A stretch of 64,000 nt of DNA from Scleromitrula shiraiana (lineage: Eukaryota; Ascomycota; Leotiomycetes; Helotiales; Sclerotiniaceae): contig JABELC010000009.1 in NCBI GenBank assembly GCA_028455995.1, forward strand, positions 1,364,001-1,428,000, in the 5' to 3' direction. The position numbers and the translations under genes are program-made. The notes below the pieces were generated by a model. It worked only from the letters and a program-made list of their open reading frames with translations, did not search any database and had not been told where the DNA came from. Shown one piece after another: positions 12,110 to 23,300 of this stretch (positions within the stretch are counted from its first letter, which is position 1; the number at the start of each line of letters is the position of its first letter).

Positions 12110-12820
12110 ATGTCCACCACCATCTCAACCCTCTCACCTTACAAGGCCGAATTCCTCAAAGCCGCAATCGATGGCGGGGTACTCAAATTCGGAAGCTTCG
12201 AGTTAAAATCCAAACGAATCTCCCCATACTTTTTCAATGCCGGCGACTTCTATCGCGCAGATCTTTTACGAGCAATTGCCACGGCATATGCGAAAACTAT
12301 CATCGAGACGAATGAAACCTCCCCATTAGACTTCGATATTGTGTTCGGTCCTGCGTACAAGGGAATTCCGTTAGCTACTGCTACGGTTGACAAGTTGGCC
12401 GATCTCGATCCAAAATACAATTCAATGTGCTATTCGTTCGATAGAAAAGAGGCTAAAGATCATGGTGAAGGAGGAAACATTGTGGGAGCACCATTGAAGG
12501 GAAAGAGGGTTCTGATTGTGGATGATGTTGTTACTGCTGGAACTGCAAAGAGAGAAGCTATCGACAAGATTCGTAAGGAAGGGGGCATTGTTGTCGGTAT
12601 CCTCGTCGCATTGGATCGTATGGAGAAACTCCCTGCACCAAATGGAGATGATAGCACACCTATGCCAAGTGCAATTGGCGAGATCAGAAGAGAATACGGC
12701 ATTCCGGTCCTGTCTATCTTGACTCTCGACGACATTATTGGAGGTCTCAAAGGCATTGCATCTGAACAAGAAATTAAAAATATGGAGGAATACAGAGCGA
12801 AATACAAGGCTAGCGATTAA
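12110..12820 (+). CDS. URA5: orotate phosphoribosyltransferase, 236 aa
   Basis: Intronless. Converts orotate and PRPP to orotidine 5'-monophosphate and pyrophosphate (EC 2.4.2.10), step five of de novo UMP synthesis in the cytosol. The N-terminal FGSFELKSKRISPYFFNAGDF is the orotate-binding hood region of fungal enzymes. IVFGPAYKGIPLATA and SFDRKEAKDHGEGG are conserved catalytic segments, the latter being the flexible loop with Lys and His. The PRPP signature RVLIVDDVVTAGTA falls at about residues 132-145, and the length is normal for the family. The start ATG has the good context ATCATG and is preceded by a CT-rich leader. Converges with the GNAT gene, whose stop lies 166 bp further on. Confidence 0.97.
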   Translation: MSTTISTLSPYKAEFLKAAIDGGVLKFGSFELKSKRISPYFFNAGDFYRADLLRAIATAYAKTIIETNETSPLDFDIVFGPAYKGIPLATATVDKLADLDPKYNSMCYSFDRKEAKDHGEGGNIVGAPLKGKRVLIVDDVVTAGTAKREAIDKIRKEGGIVVGILVALDRMEKLPAPNGDDSTPMPSAIGEIRREYGIPVLSILTLDDIIGGLKGIASEQEIKNMEEYRAKYKASD

Positions 12821-12986
12821 TAGATTTGTTACCCTATTCACACTTGGGTGCGATATCAGGATGTTATATGAAGCAAATATACCACCGGTCTTGAGCCTTA
12901 CCGTCCTTCTATGCTCATTTGATCCAGGAAACAATGAATAACTTATGAAACAAGATTCATATAGGGTATATGTTGGTTGCATCTCC

Positions 12987-13995
12987 CTAACCATATGCTG
13001 TTCGCGCTTCAGGAGTTTTCAATTCGAATATCTTGAGACACATATCAGCTCCACACAAGTGGTTACTCAGGATTTATGACTTACCAAGTCATACCAATTA
13101 CCACCACCAAACTCGGCGTCACTTTTCCCCTTGTCTGTGAAGCCGAGCATTTTGTAGTACCCGGCTTTATGCTGGAGTAATTGTCAGCACATGCAAATAT
13201 TTGAGTTAATAGGCCTAGGATAGAAATAGAAGTAAAACACTCACATCACGTGAAATCAGAGCCAATCTATCAGCAATCCCAGCTCCGTTCATTTGTTGCA
13301 TATATGCCATCATAAGCACTCGTCCTAAACCTCGACCTTGGAAAGAAGGTAAGACAGCGACAGAATGCAGAACTATCGTACGTCCATCTTCCTGATGGCC
13401 AAGATCCGAGGGAGAAGGTTTATCTGCGGCCCAGCCTTCTGGGACGCTCATAGATTTATCTGTGGCCGTCCAGTCATGGGTCTTTGTTGCAATGATATGA
13501 CCAATAAGAACGCTTATAGCTCCGTTCTTACGACTTGTCTCAACCGGATGACCCGACGCAAAGGTCTCGGCTTTGACATCTGCTTCAGGTTCAACTGTAC
13601 AAAAGATGCCCAAACATAGTTCACCACACTTAGTAAGTCTGTACTTAAGCTATCCGGACTGTTAGCCGATTGAACTTCGTATTTTGATGGCCAAACGAAT
13701 TACAAACCTTCTCTCTCGTAGCTCTTTCTTCAGGGTCCGTAAAGGCTGTATTCTCAAGGACCAGCACGGATTCTAGGTCAGAAATTGTAAGAAGACGAGT
13801 ATATGGATGAATGTCACGATAAGACTTGGGATACGTCCGAAAGTTCTTGGTTTGTTGATCTTCGGGTATGATGACAAAACTCTTTTCAGATTCGACTTGC
13901 TCATCTAATTGCCGTGGTGTGACTGGGTTTGGACTCTCGGACATCACGGGTGATTGTGGTGGTGAACCTCGATTCTGTTCTATATCCGAAGACAT
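12987..13995 (-). CDS. GNAT N-acetyltransferase (AANAT-like), about 274 aa, with an apparent 1-nt frameshift
   Basis: Four exons rebuilt on the minus strand: 13995-13708, 13650-13245, 13171-13085 and 13031-12987. Donors are GTTTGT, GTGAGT and GTAAGT. The family is acetyl-CoA-dependent arylalkylamine/serotonin or polyamine N-acetyltransferases. Seen motifs: LENTAFTDPEERATREK (substrate side), ELCLGIF, and the acetyl-CoA loop VAVLPSFQGRGLGRVLM (Q-x2-G-x-G). The C-terminal end has HKAGYYKMLGFTDKGKS and WYDL-IFELKTPEARTAYG. The exon sum is 826 nt, not a multiple of three. In exon 2 the family sequence LKYRLTKCGE is followed one base out of frame by LCLGIF. Deleting one A of the AAA run (TTT on + at 13620-13622) restores the family motif. 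No alternative acceptor fits the phase. Either a sequencing or assembly indel or a genuine young pseudogene. Confidence 0.8.
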
Positions 13996-15814
13996 GATTG
14001 TCCCGATTATCTGAAGATTCAAAGAATTTCAACCGAGGATAACAGTATATAAATGAATAGGTAGCCTTCTCAATACAATCTTCGAAGAGTAAATTTAGAA
14101 CTTCAACCGAGGAACAATGATATGCTTGTTAGTGCTCAGTTTAGATGTTAAAACTAGCTTCAAGTATTTTCAGAAAGTTTCAGTCCAGTATATTAGATGT
14201 ATTTGTAAGGAAGATGAAGATGAAAAGAGAGGAGGAGAAAAGAGAGAGTCGAAGAGGAAGGAGAGGTAAGCAAAGGTAAGAGCAGTATAAAAACGGCTAC
14301 AAAAATAACATTGACGAAGTGACTGGGAATCTGGGATAAATTTGCGCCACAACATCTAAAAAGAAGGCAAGTACCCGGTAGAATATACTTCTGACTTTGA
14401 TAGCCTTGTCAATAAAATATTGTCATGTGCCTTTTTATTTTCTTTTGTTGAAGATGAAAATGGAAAGCAATTAGAAAAAGGCTAAAAACTTCCGAAAGGT
14501 CAATTGGAAATAGGGCTACTGGTACTTTAAGTAACAATCCAGCCCAGGACAATGGGTTGCTAAAGAAAAGTTGTACAACTCGAATCGAAACGTTATAAAG
14601 CAGATTCCCGAATTCTGGGAACTGTGTTGGGATGAGGATAGGATAGGATAGGATAGGATAGGTACAGAGGAGAGAAGCATAATGAGATTGTAATTGTAAC
14701 TGTAACGTATATAGATCGTGATTAACTACATAGTACTTGTATACTTGTACCTACAGAGTAGGTGTATATATATTCATTCAGGTGGTTTGCCAACCTACAC
14801 AGTAGATAAATATTGAGGAATAGTATAAACAATACCTGCGGACCTATTAGTTCTAGATACATAACGTAAGAATTTCTTCTGTCGAGATAGATGTCGTAGA
14901 CGTATAAATCATCTAGAACTATCGTTGACCCCCGTTTTTAGATTTATTATATATAGATAACCCCCCGGCTAATGATCTTCAAAACTTCAAGGTGTGAAAA
15001 GTCAACCATGCTCGCAACACAATGAAGCAACTAACCACTGACGTAAATAAGTCTGACAGTCGAGTCGAGTTTCGGAATAAGTGATTTGTTCCAATCGAAT
15101 GACGAATACCATTGTCCTACAATCAAATTGAGCAAGCAAGCAACTTTGAAGCTTTCCAAACTTTTGAAACTTTACTCTAGATGACGAAAGAAGGCAAAAA
15201 GAGTTGAGGATGAGCAGTCTTATGTTAGAATTACTAGAATATTCTGCCAAGGAGTCTCAAAGTTTGCTATACTGTGTGTAAGTAAAAGTGTATGTACATA
15301 GTACATGCATGTGTATGTATGTGTTATATTCTATTATATTCTGTAACAATCAAGAGTTACTTCTACTTCCTCAATTCTATCACCCTAAGCTCTTTCGTAC
15401 ATCTCTATCATCCCATCATACTAGTCGTTGTAGTATTACAAGCAATTCACATTCTCGCCCGGCTACAACTTTCTACTACTCTCTACTACTCTACTTTCTA
15501 TTTCTGGATAATTTTTGGGGGCAACACTCAGCCTCGTGAAAACAGGCTCCAGCCCTCGTCATACTGTCTCGAATGGGTCGTCCGTCCCTCAAGTGCTAAG
15601 CTCCGTCGATCTACAGTAATCAAAAAATAAATATTGAACCCCTCTCTAAATTTCCATCTTCTAAATTCATTACAAAAATTCAAAAACTCCAAATCTAGGT
15701 CTTCTCTAATTTTCTCTTATGAAACAATACCCATTATATTTCTGATACACTTATAATACCTTAACTGTTGAACCGTAATCTTTCTACTGCAACATCGTCA
15801 TACAATTACTCAAA
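13996..15814. other. intergenic DNA between the GNAT gene and DDI1
   Basis: No supportable gene across 1.8 kb. Contains a (GGATA)5 run. Short open frames on both strands lack motifs. The stretch presumably holds the two divergent promoters. Confidence 0.5.
14636..14660. repeat. (GGATA)5 microsatellite
   Basis: Five perfect GGATA units, in the divergent region between the GNAT gene and DDI1. No function inferred. Confidence 0.9.
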
Positions 15815-17246
15815 ATGTTCGTCTATAACATAATAGCTATTGCCTTCAACTATCGACCATAACTAAGCTAATTCAATAAATATAGGCGCATCACCGTGAC
15901 CATTACCGCGCCGACGGATAACGATTCGGATCTCATATCTCTCGAAATCCCTCAGGATACCACTGTAGGGACATTGAAGGAATACGTACAAGCCGAATCC
16001 CGCATTCCCAAAACCTCCCAGCACCTCTATCACAACGGACAACTTCTCAATGATGATTCCAAGACGATGGACCAGTTACATATTGGAGACGGGGAGATGT
16101 TAGCTCTGCACGTTCGAGATATGACAGCCTCGGCGCGCCCACGAGCTCCGCAACCTCGTCCTCAACCAAGCCAGCATTCACAAGCTAGAGCTCAACCACA
16201 ACCTGATCCGGAAACACTGCGTTTGCAGCTTTTGGGGAACCCGGAGTTGAGAGAACAGGCTATTAGTCAGAGACCTGAGTTGGCTGCTGTGATTGATAGT
16301 CCGGAGAGATTTGCGGATTTATTTCGACAGATGCAGAATCATGAGCGAGAAGAACAAGCTAGACGGAGACAGCAGATTGCGGATTTGAATGCGGATCCTT
16401 TTGATATCGATGCACAGATGAGAATTGCGGAGATGATACGTGAGGAGAGGGTACAAGAGAATTTACAGAATGCTATTGAGCATAACCCTGAAGGTGAGTC
16501 AATTTCTTTCTACTATGGTGAGGTTATGGGCTGACGAGATGATAGTATTCGGCCGTGTTCATATGTTATATATCGACGTCGAGGTAAACCAACACAAAGT
16601 GAAAGCATTCGTCGATTCCGGTGCACAAACCACAATCATGTCACCAAAATGTGCCGAAGAATGCGGTATCATGCGGCTCGTCGACAAGCGTTTTGCAGGA
16701 ATAGCTCGAGGAGTTGGTACGGCCGCGATTCTCGGACGAGTGCACTCGGCACAGATCAAAATCGGCACGATCTTCCTACCCTGCAGCTTTACGGTCATGG
16801 AAGGAAAAGATGTAGATTTACTCTTGGGCTTGGATATGCTGAAGCGCCATCAGGCTTGTATAGACCTCTCCAAGGACAAACTCATCATTCAAGGCATAGA
16901 AGTTGGATTTCTGAGCGAGGGAGATATCCCCAAGAATATGGAAGAGGAGAGAGCGGACGAACCGAAACTGGCTGGGCCCGGCGGAACTACAATTGGTGGG
17001 CAAACGGGTACGGTTTCGGGTCCTTCATCTACACCACAAACGGCGACTCCGGTGCCTCCAACACCGGCAGTAGCTTCTCCACCACCGCGACCACAGGTTC
17101 AGCAGCAGCAACAATTGCCGTCTTATCCTTCGGAAAGCATAGATCAATTGGTAGCTTTAGGTTTCTCAAGGGATGAGGCGGTCAACGCATTGGCGGCTTG
17201 TAACGGCAACGTTGAGTATGCGGCAGGTCTTCTCTTTCAGGGTTAG
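15815..17246 (+). CDS. DDI1: DDI1 ubiquitin receptor and retroviral-type aspartyl protease, 436 aa
   Basis: Exons 15815-15816, 15886-16493 and 16546-17246 total 437 codons with stop. The first coding exon is only AT. The third base of the start codon comes after a 69-nt intron (branch-like CTAAG, acceptor TATAG), giving MRITVTITAPTD, the conserved DDI1 start. No other in-frame ATG exists nearby. The donor GTTCGT is unusual, so the start is the least certain part. Domains: ubiquitin-like 1-75, helical DDI domain about 110-200, and a retropepsin-like protease with catalytic FVDSGAQ (Asp227) followed by AILGRVHSAQIKIG and LLLGLDMLKRH. A Gln/Pro linker leads to a C-terminal UBA (IDQLVALGFSRDEAVNALAA). 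DDI1 shuttles or cleaves highly ubiquitinated proteins at the proteasome. Converges with RRP8. Confidence 0.94.
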
Positions 17247-17285
17247 GTCAGGTTAGTTAGATGGCATGGATTGGTCAGATGGATC

Positions 17286-17311
17286 GGATCTGGATCTGGA
17301 TCTGGATCTGG
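17286..17311. repeat. (GGATCT)4 hexanucleotide repeat
   Basis: About four GGATCT units just after the DDI1 stop codon, probably in its 3' UTR. Confidence 0.85.
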
Positions 17312-17525
17312 AAATATGGACATGGACATAGGGTTGGCGTAATATAGTGAAAGATAGCATGAGGTCGATATTTTTTTACGACTTTGATCATTACATTGTA
17401 GGTGGACCCCATTGGCGTTTTACATAGCAATCAGTTAGCAGGCATGCGTTAGTGCATAGAGAGCTCGCGTCTTCTTCTTGCACATAGTACTTTTTGCATT
17501 ATAAAGATTTGTCTACATTGATATT

Positions 17526-17556
17526 TGATCTGATCTGATCTGATATGATCTGATCT
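17526..17556. repeat. (TGATC)n pentanucleotide repeat
   Basis: About six TGATC units, one imperfect (TGATA), near the RRP8 3' end. Confidence 0.85.
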
Positions 17557-17642
17557 GTGAAATCTACATTCATGTCTTTCCTCCGTCCGGCATAATATGA
17601 TATCCGTTCCTCGCTCATCCCATCCCATCGCATCCCACCTAA

Positions 17643-19172
17643 TCACCTCAACTTATAAACACAAGGTTTCAAAACCCTCCCCTCACTCTCCACCGCAACA
17701 TCCCCACTCTCCTCCTCATCCAAAAACCTCGCCTTAGTCTTCTTCTTCCACGTCCCCTCCGCCTCCACCACCGGCTTCGCAGCCGGAACCCCCTTCCCCC
17801 TAACCGGCGTCGCCCCCTTCACAAAATGCATCTTCACAAACATCTTATTGCTCAAATCAATCGACGCCTTCTCATTCTGCAGCACGAATCCTCGTTTTCT
17901 CAATACCTCCACAAATGCAGTGACGTCCGTTTCTTGCTTCGTGTCTTCCTGCCCGTCGACATGCACCATGAGATCTGCCTCGTCGGCTTGATCTTCTGCG
18001 GCCTTGACGGCTTTTTTGTTAACCGGCTGTTGTTTTTTGCGGTGGCCGACGCTGTGTTCTACGACTTTTTTGCCGTTTCCGCCGCCCCCGCCTCCGACGC
18101 GACCAAATCGGCTTTTGATCTCCGCGATCCAAAGTTCGCCTTTCCAGCGCAGAATCCGGAACGCTTCTTCGATGAAATCAATCCAGTTTGTTCCCATTAG
18201 CGCTAGACAGAATATCGCTATATCGACGCTGCTGTCCTCGAGAGGGAGATTCGCGATATCAGCTTTTGTGACAAGCGGACTTGGATTCTGGAGATCGAAA
18301 CTGTGGATCTTGAGTTTGAATTTCTTGGCGTCTTTTTGGAGTCCTTGCGATAGAGCGGCATCTCCACACCCTAGATCTGCAATCCGACATACGCCATCGG
18401 TTCTAGGAAGAGGCGTGACGGAATCCTCCTTGTTGTCGGTGGGTTTGCCTCGCATGGGTCCTCGTTGCTTTCCTCGTTGGCGAAGCTGTAGCGCATATCC
18501 GTCGACTGGGTTCTCCGGCCATACTTCAACCTGGCGTCGGAAACCTTCGTGGTATTCTTGGAACATTTCGGGGTTTTGTTGGAATAGTGAGAGGGATTCG
18601 GCGGAGGGGGTTGTGTAGAGTGATTGGTTGAGATGGCGGAATCGTGCTGATATGAGCTTTTGTCGCATGGATGCTTGTAGTGGTGTCAATTTTGCGGCGG
18701 GTTTGGGAGGTTGAGGAGTTTGAGTGGTTTCGCTAGTGACTTTCTTTGCTGCATTGGTCTCGATATCTTGGGGGGTATCGTCGGATGTTTTTGAGTCCTT
18801 GTTCTTCTTCTTTTTCTGCTTCTTCTCTTTCTTGGAAGCTGACGCTGCAGCTGGTTCCTCCAAGGCTTGCACTCCGTTTTCAACATCAACCGCACCGGAT
18901 TCCTCAATTATCTTGTCCTTCTCACCATTCTTCTCACTTTGCTTCTCAGAACTCTTTTGCTTTTTTTGTTTTGGTTTGCCTTCAATGACAGAATCCCACA
19001 ATTCTGCAAGATTTTCCGGATTTACATTGGGATTCTTCGATCTCTTGCGCTTCTTGCTCGATTTTGTTTCTGCAACAGAGGCTTCGCCATTTTGTGGAAG
19101 GGTTGCAGTAGGTTCTATGGTTTGAGTTTTAAGTAGACTCGACGACACTGACCATCCTGGAACAGCAAACAT
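17643..19172 (-). CDS. RRP8: RRP8 25S rRNA adenine-N1 methyltransferase, 509 aa
   Basis: Single exon. RRP8 is the nucleolar SAM-dependent enzyme that makes m1A in helix 25.1 of large-subunit rRNA (EC 2.1.1.287) and aids early pre-rRNA cleavage. The N-terminal half (about 1-160) is Lys/Glu-rich and nucleolar-type (KKEKKQKKKKNKD). The family-specific lead LTPLQASMRQKLISARFRHL is followed by the catalytic domain. Motif I is RIADLGCGDAALSQGL (about 262-277). Then comes the Rrp8 signature NPSPLVTKADIANLPLED and CLALMGTNW, and finally LWIAEIKSRFGRV. The C-terminal insert is Gly/Lys-rich, and longer than in yeast Rrp8 (393 aa), mostly by low-complexity sequence. The ATG at 19172 (MFAVPGWSVSS) matches fungal Rrp8 starts. 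Confidence 0.96.
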   Translation of the reverse strand: MFAVPGWSVSSSLLKTQTIEPTATLPQNGEASVAETKSSKKRKRSKNPNVNPENLAELWDSVIEGKPKQKKQKSSEKQSEKNGEKDKIIEESGAVDVENGVQALEEPAAASASKKEKKQKKKKNKDSKTSDDTPQDIETNAAKKVTSETTQTPQPPKPAAKLTPLQASMRQKLISARFRHLNQSLYTTPSAESLSLFQQNPEMFQEYHEGFRRQVEVWPENPVDGYALQLRQRGKQRGPMRGKPTDNKEDSVTPLPRTDGVCRIADLGCGDAALSQGLQKDAKKFKLKIHSFDLQNPSPLVTKADIANLPLEDSSVDIAIFCLALMGTNWIDFIEEAFRILRWKGELWIAEIKSRFGRVGGGGGGNGKKVVEHSVGHRKKQQPVNKKAVKAAEDQADEADLMVHVDGQEDTKQETDVTAFVEVLRKRGFVLQNEKASIDLSNKMFVKMHFVKGATPVRGKGVPAAKPVVEAEGTWKKKTKARFLDEEESGDVAVESEGRVLKPCVYKLR

Positions 19173-20360
19173 GGTTCAATTTTGTCCAATGGTTATTAAT
19201 TGTAAAATTGAAGGTTGAATATTTTCAAACTAGAAGTAATAAGAAGGAAAAAAATCAATTGGGGATATTTTTTTGGCGATTAGATATCGTACCCCCACAA
19301 TTCTTTTTACAAGTGCGCTCAGAGCTAATAAATTCGAGTAGTACTATGGAAGTAGAACTACTCCACCAGAGAGAAAAAGAACCTCGAAAAAGTAGCCGCC
19401 CCCAAAAAAAAGAAAGAATCTTCAGCAAACGAAACATCATCCTCGAGTATACCTACCTCCGTAAACATCATCAAGTGCATCAGTGGCACTCATTATTTAT
19501 TTATTTATTTATTTATTATTACTTATTACTTATTACTTATTACTTATTACTTATTACTTATTACTTATTACTTATTACTTATTACTTATTACTTATTACT
19601 TATTACTTATTACCTATTCTTACAATATACCCAGTAGGTACAACCCCTTTCTTTATTTTTACCTACCACTCAGTCAGGATTACGCGCGTAAGTATCGATA
19701 ATGATATGGTGCATATGTACCTAAGAATGAAAGTCCTATAGCTGGCTGGATATATATCTCTTTATGTTCTTTCCTTCTTCCTCGTTCTCCATGGTTTCTT
19801 CTTACATAGCTGAAGCTACAACTACCTAGTATCTTAGTAGTGTTTCGTTTGTACATCGTCCCAAATATACCGGTCGGTACTCGAGTACTTATTTAGTTCT
19901 ACGCTACATATATATGACAAAGCAATACTCATTAATCGATTCAATCTCTTATTGAACAATCTTTGTCTTCTCTTGTAGTGCGCACTCATCACCTGCCAAA
20001 TAACAAGCAAAAAACCTCAAATTACTGACCTACTACACTTTATTGGTCAATTTATACCTATCAATGTCGTACGAGGAATCATGTTGTTCTTGGAAATGTA
20101 ACCAGATCAACCTTTAAACTTAATCTTTCGGGCCCTCTTTTGGTGACAATTCTCTACGAATCGACCTCATCTATACCGTCATCCTCCTCCTCATTCATCT
20201 GTCAATCAAATACGGTTTGATACCTAACTATTTACCCATGTGGCTCAAGCTTGAATTTCGCTTTACCAAGTCTCACATGTACTACTAGAAAATATTATGA
20301 GATTGGGTCCTTGAATGATTACCAAAGTGGGGAGATATAACTGCAACATAATCGATAATT
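19173..20360. other. intergenic DNA between RRP8 and the Zn2Cys6 factor
   Basis: Divergent upstream regions of both genes. It contains the long TTAT/TTATTAC repeat. An open frame through the repeat encodes only repeated YLLLIT and is not considered a gene. Confidence 0.6.
19493..19613. repeat. compound (TTAT)n-(TTATTAC)n tandem repeat
   Basis: A TTAT run of about six units is followed by roughly fourteen near-perfect TTATTAC units with almost no divergence. This suggests recent expansion. It lies in the divergent intergenic region, about 320 bp upstream of the RRP8 ATG. Confidence 0.93.
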
Positions 20361-23300
20361 ATGGACTCATCAAGAGTGACCCCCGACCAAGCAGAAGATG
20401 TTGAAATAAATGATGCTGAGGAAGATCTTACTACCAAGAAGCCTAATTCCAAGGCTCAGGGTAGGAAAAGAACCAAAACTGGTTGCTTGAGTAAGTTCTC
20501 AAACGAATGTGCTTACCAAGTTACTAATGTGTATTCTTAGCTTGTCGAAAGCGCCGCATCAAATGTGGCGAGGAACGTCCAACATGCCAAAATTGTACCA
20601 AGTCCAAGCGGCACTGTGACGGCTACAATCAACGAGTGGTGTTCAAGGACCCCCTAAGTGCTCTTCGGGGGCCCTTCGTTAACTCTTCCCAATCCAGCGG
20701 GTCATCCTCAGGGCGCTCGGCTTCTCGTCGTGGGGATGCTTCAAAGTCTTCCGCCTCAGTTCAAGCTCCTTTGCCAATCGCACCAAAGCCTGAGGCTCCT
20801 TCATCAGATGAGCCCTGGACTAAACCTGGCAAAGAACCAAATTTCAATTTTGGACAAAATCTGCACGTCTTTCATGAGCAAGCTGCTAGTAATCCTACGG
20901 TAACAGGAAACCATTCTCATACAATACCTGGTGGAGTATCAAGCAAAGCTGATACTATCGATCACTCATACTTACCAAGCCCCGATCACAAATCCTTTTC
21001 CAGTGGTGCAACGCCTACACACTACGATTTCAATGCTCTGTATACACAAGAGATACCTCATGAATTTCGAAATCCTGTTACACAACCTCAGCCAATTGAG
21101 TGGATCACCAACCAAACTCCAACTCCATACTCTCAAGAACATTATCAAGACCCCAGCAGTCAGTTTCCGACACCTACTACCTCGTCCTCAAAATCCCCTA
21201 TCAATACCCCCACCTGGCAAAAACCTCCATTTTTCTTACCACAACCTGTACCATCGTCAAACACCGGCCAAGAAGCCAAGCAAAATATAGACACGTTCAA
21301 TGCACCCTATGTACCGTCAAATTTTCATAGAACACCCGAGGAAACCTCCTTTCCTAATGCTTCAAATGAAACATATCCCACAGTTGCAAATAACCATCCC
21401 ATAGATGAAACCCTAAATAGACGAGACGAAGTATCTGATGACGAGGTCAGCATGAATGACTATACAGCAGATGACAACGCGCATGGAGATTCCAACGACT
21501 ACAATGTCGACGACGATGTTGCAGCTGTTATTTCACTTCAAGCGAGACGGTATGCTGAAGATCAGAGCCTACGGACGTTTACTTCATTTATTGATCGAGC
21601 CAACATGCTTTCTATGTACAATCCCTCCTCAAGATCATCGCCATTGAATGATAGTATGACAGCTAGAATATTCTGTCACTTTATCAATGTTACTGGACCG
21701 AGCATGTCGATGTTTGAGAGAAATCCTGCAAACCCATCTTTGATGTTTCAGAGGAAATCAATTCCGCGATCTCAGCAGCATATATGGACTTGTAAGTTGA
21801 AATGATATCTTATTGTGTCTTGTGATTCAAACTATATACTCATCAAACCCTCATATCTCGAGGCTATACAAGAATTTGCGAAGTTTCTTGAGGAAAATCA
21901 TAATTCCACGTATACTAATAGCGAGAGCAATTTTGCATTGCTTTTCCCCAGGAAACGTGTTACTAATGTTTCTAACATGATTCCAGACACATTTCCAGCG
22001 CTTGCTTTGAAGAATGAAGCTCTTCTTCATGCAATACTAGCCATAGCAAGTCTACATATTGCCAAGTTGCAAAATACACACGTTACTGCGTCTCTAAAGC
22101 ACTATGCAATAGCTTTACGACGAGTAGCCAAGAGTGTTAGCATCCCTGGACGACGAGAACATCCTGCAATCTTAGCTGCTACTATGTTGCTATCCTTTTA
22201 TGAGTGCTGGTGTGCCGACCATCAGAAATGGAGCAATCATTTACTTGGGGTGAGAACTCTAGTAAGAGACATTGATTTTGCTGGGATGACTAGTCAAATC
22301 AACGCCAATAAGGAGCAGCAACGGAAAGAAGATCTCGCGCGTTATCGCGAAGAACAAAGGTATCTGGGCACTAATCCTGACTTTATTGATGATAGATATA
22401 GACTTCCAGTCGAGATTGAAAAGATAGACGAAGATATCGTAGGTGTTCTAATGGGCCGCAGACTTCGCTATGATGAAGGCGGACGTATTATCGAAGACGT
22501 TGCGGAAGCCACTGAGAACAAAGTTTTCAGTCCTAAAGAGTTGGAGACTTATGAAATCCAGCGTGACTTGGTCTGGTGGTATTTCAAACAGGACTATATA
22601 CAAAGTATTTTAGGTGGAGGAAAGCTTTTGTAAGATTCTAGTACTTTTTTTTATAACTAAAATTGACATTATCTAGCATGGAATATGATCGTTGGAGTCT
22701 TTGCCCTCCGCGTGCGCCTCTTGGTCGACTAGATGCAGTGTAAGACCTTTTATATCCCCCAAGAAAAGATGAGCATTTACTAACAAGAACCAGATATGGG
22801 ACTTTTGATCATCTTGTCCTTCTATTAGGTAGGCTAGCAGATTTTGCCGCAAGAGATCTAAAAAGGAAACGACTAGTCTTGAAAGCCAACTCTATGAGTG
22901 GCCAGCCATCAAGAATGCCCCACTTCCCAGGCATGATACCCGATCTCAAAGAACCCAGTCTTCCCATGGGATTTGTACCCAGCCAAAGTGCCTCCCCCCA
23001 AAGTTCCGAGGGCGATGAAATGGATCTCGAAGCTCGACGACTCGAAGCTGAAGACGAATGGCAGGAAATTCGAAACGCGTTTAATGTGATTGAAGATTAC
23101 TTTGGTGAGGATTTCCAGCCATTAGGAGAAGCTTTCTCTACATCGATAGCTACTCCTTTCGGCACGGCTCTCCAATACAGAACCTACGGTATTGCCGGTA
23201 TTTGGTTAAATTTTTATATGGGCCTCATCAGTTGCCATCGAGCACATCCTTCTATGCCACCGGCAGCAATGGCAGCAGCGGGCATGGTGGCCCGTAAGAC

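Larger units (their letters stand above)
17247..17642. other. convergent 3' intergenic region between DDI1 and RRP8
   Basis: 396 bp holding both 3' ends. It contains two short repeat runs (GGATCT and TGATC units) and no gene. Confidence 0.7.

Noticed and set aside
16649..17176. 175-codon alternative-frame open segment inside DDI1
   Set aside because: It overlaps the protease and UBA coding exon, whose frame is certain from catalytic and UBA motifs.
18004..18618. Plus-strand open frame of 204 codons opposite RRP8
   Set aside because: Antisense to the conserved methyltransferase domain; no homology visible.
19208..19741. Open frame of 177 codons across the TTATTAC array
   Set aside because: It encodes only repeated YLLLIT from the tandem repeat and has a different peptide in each frame, which is typical of a 7-bp repeat.
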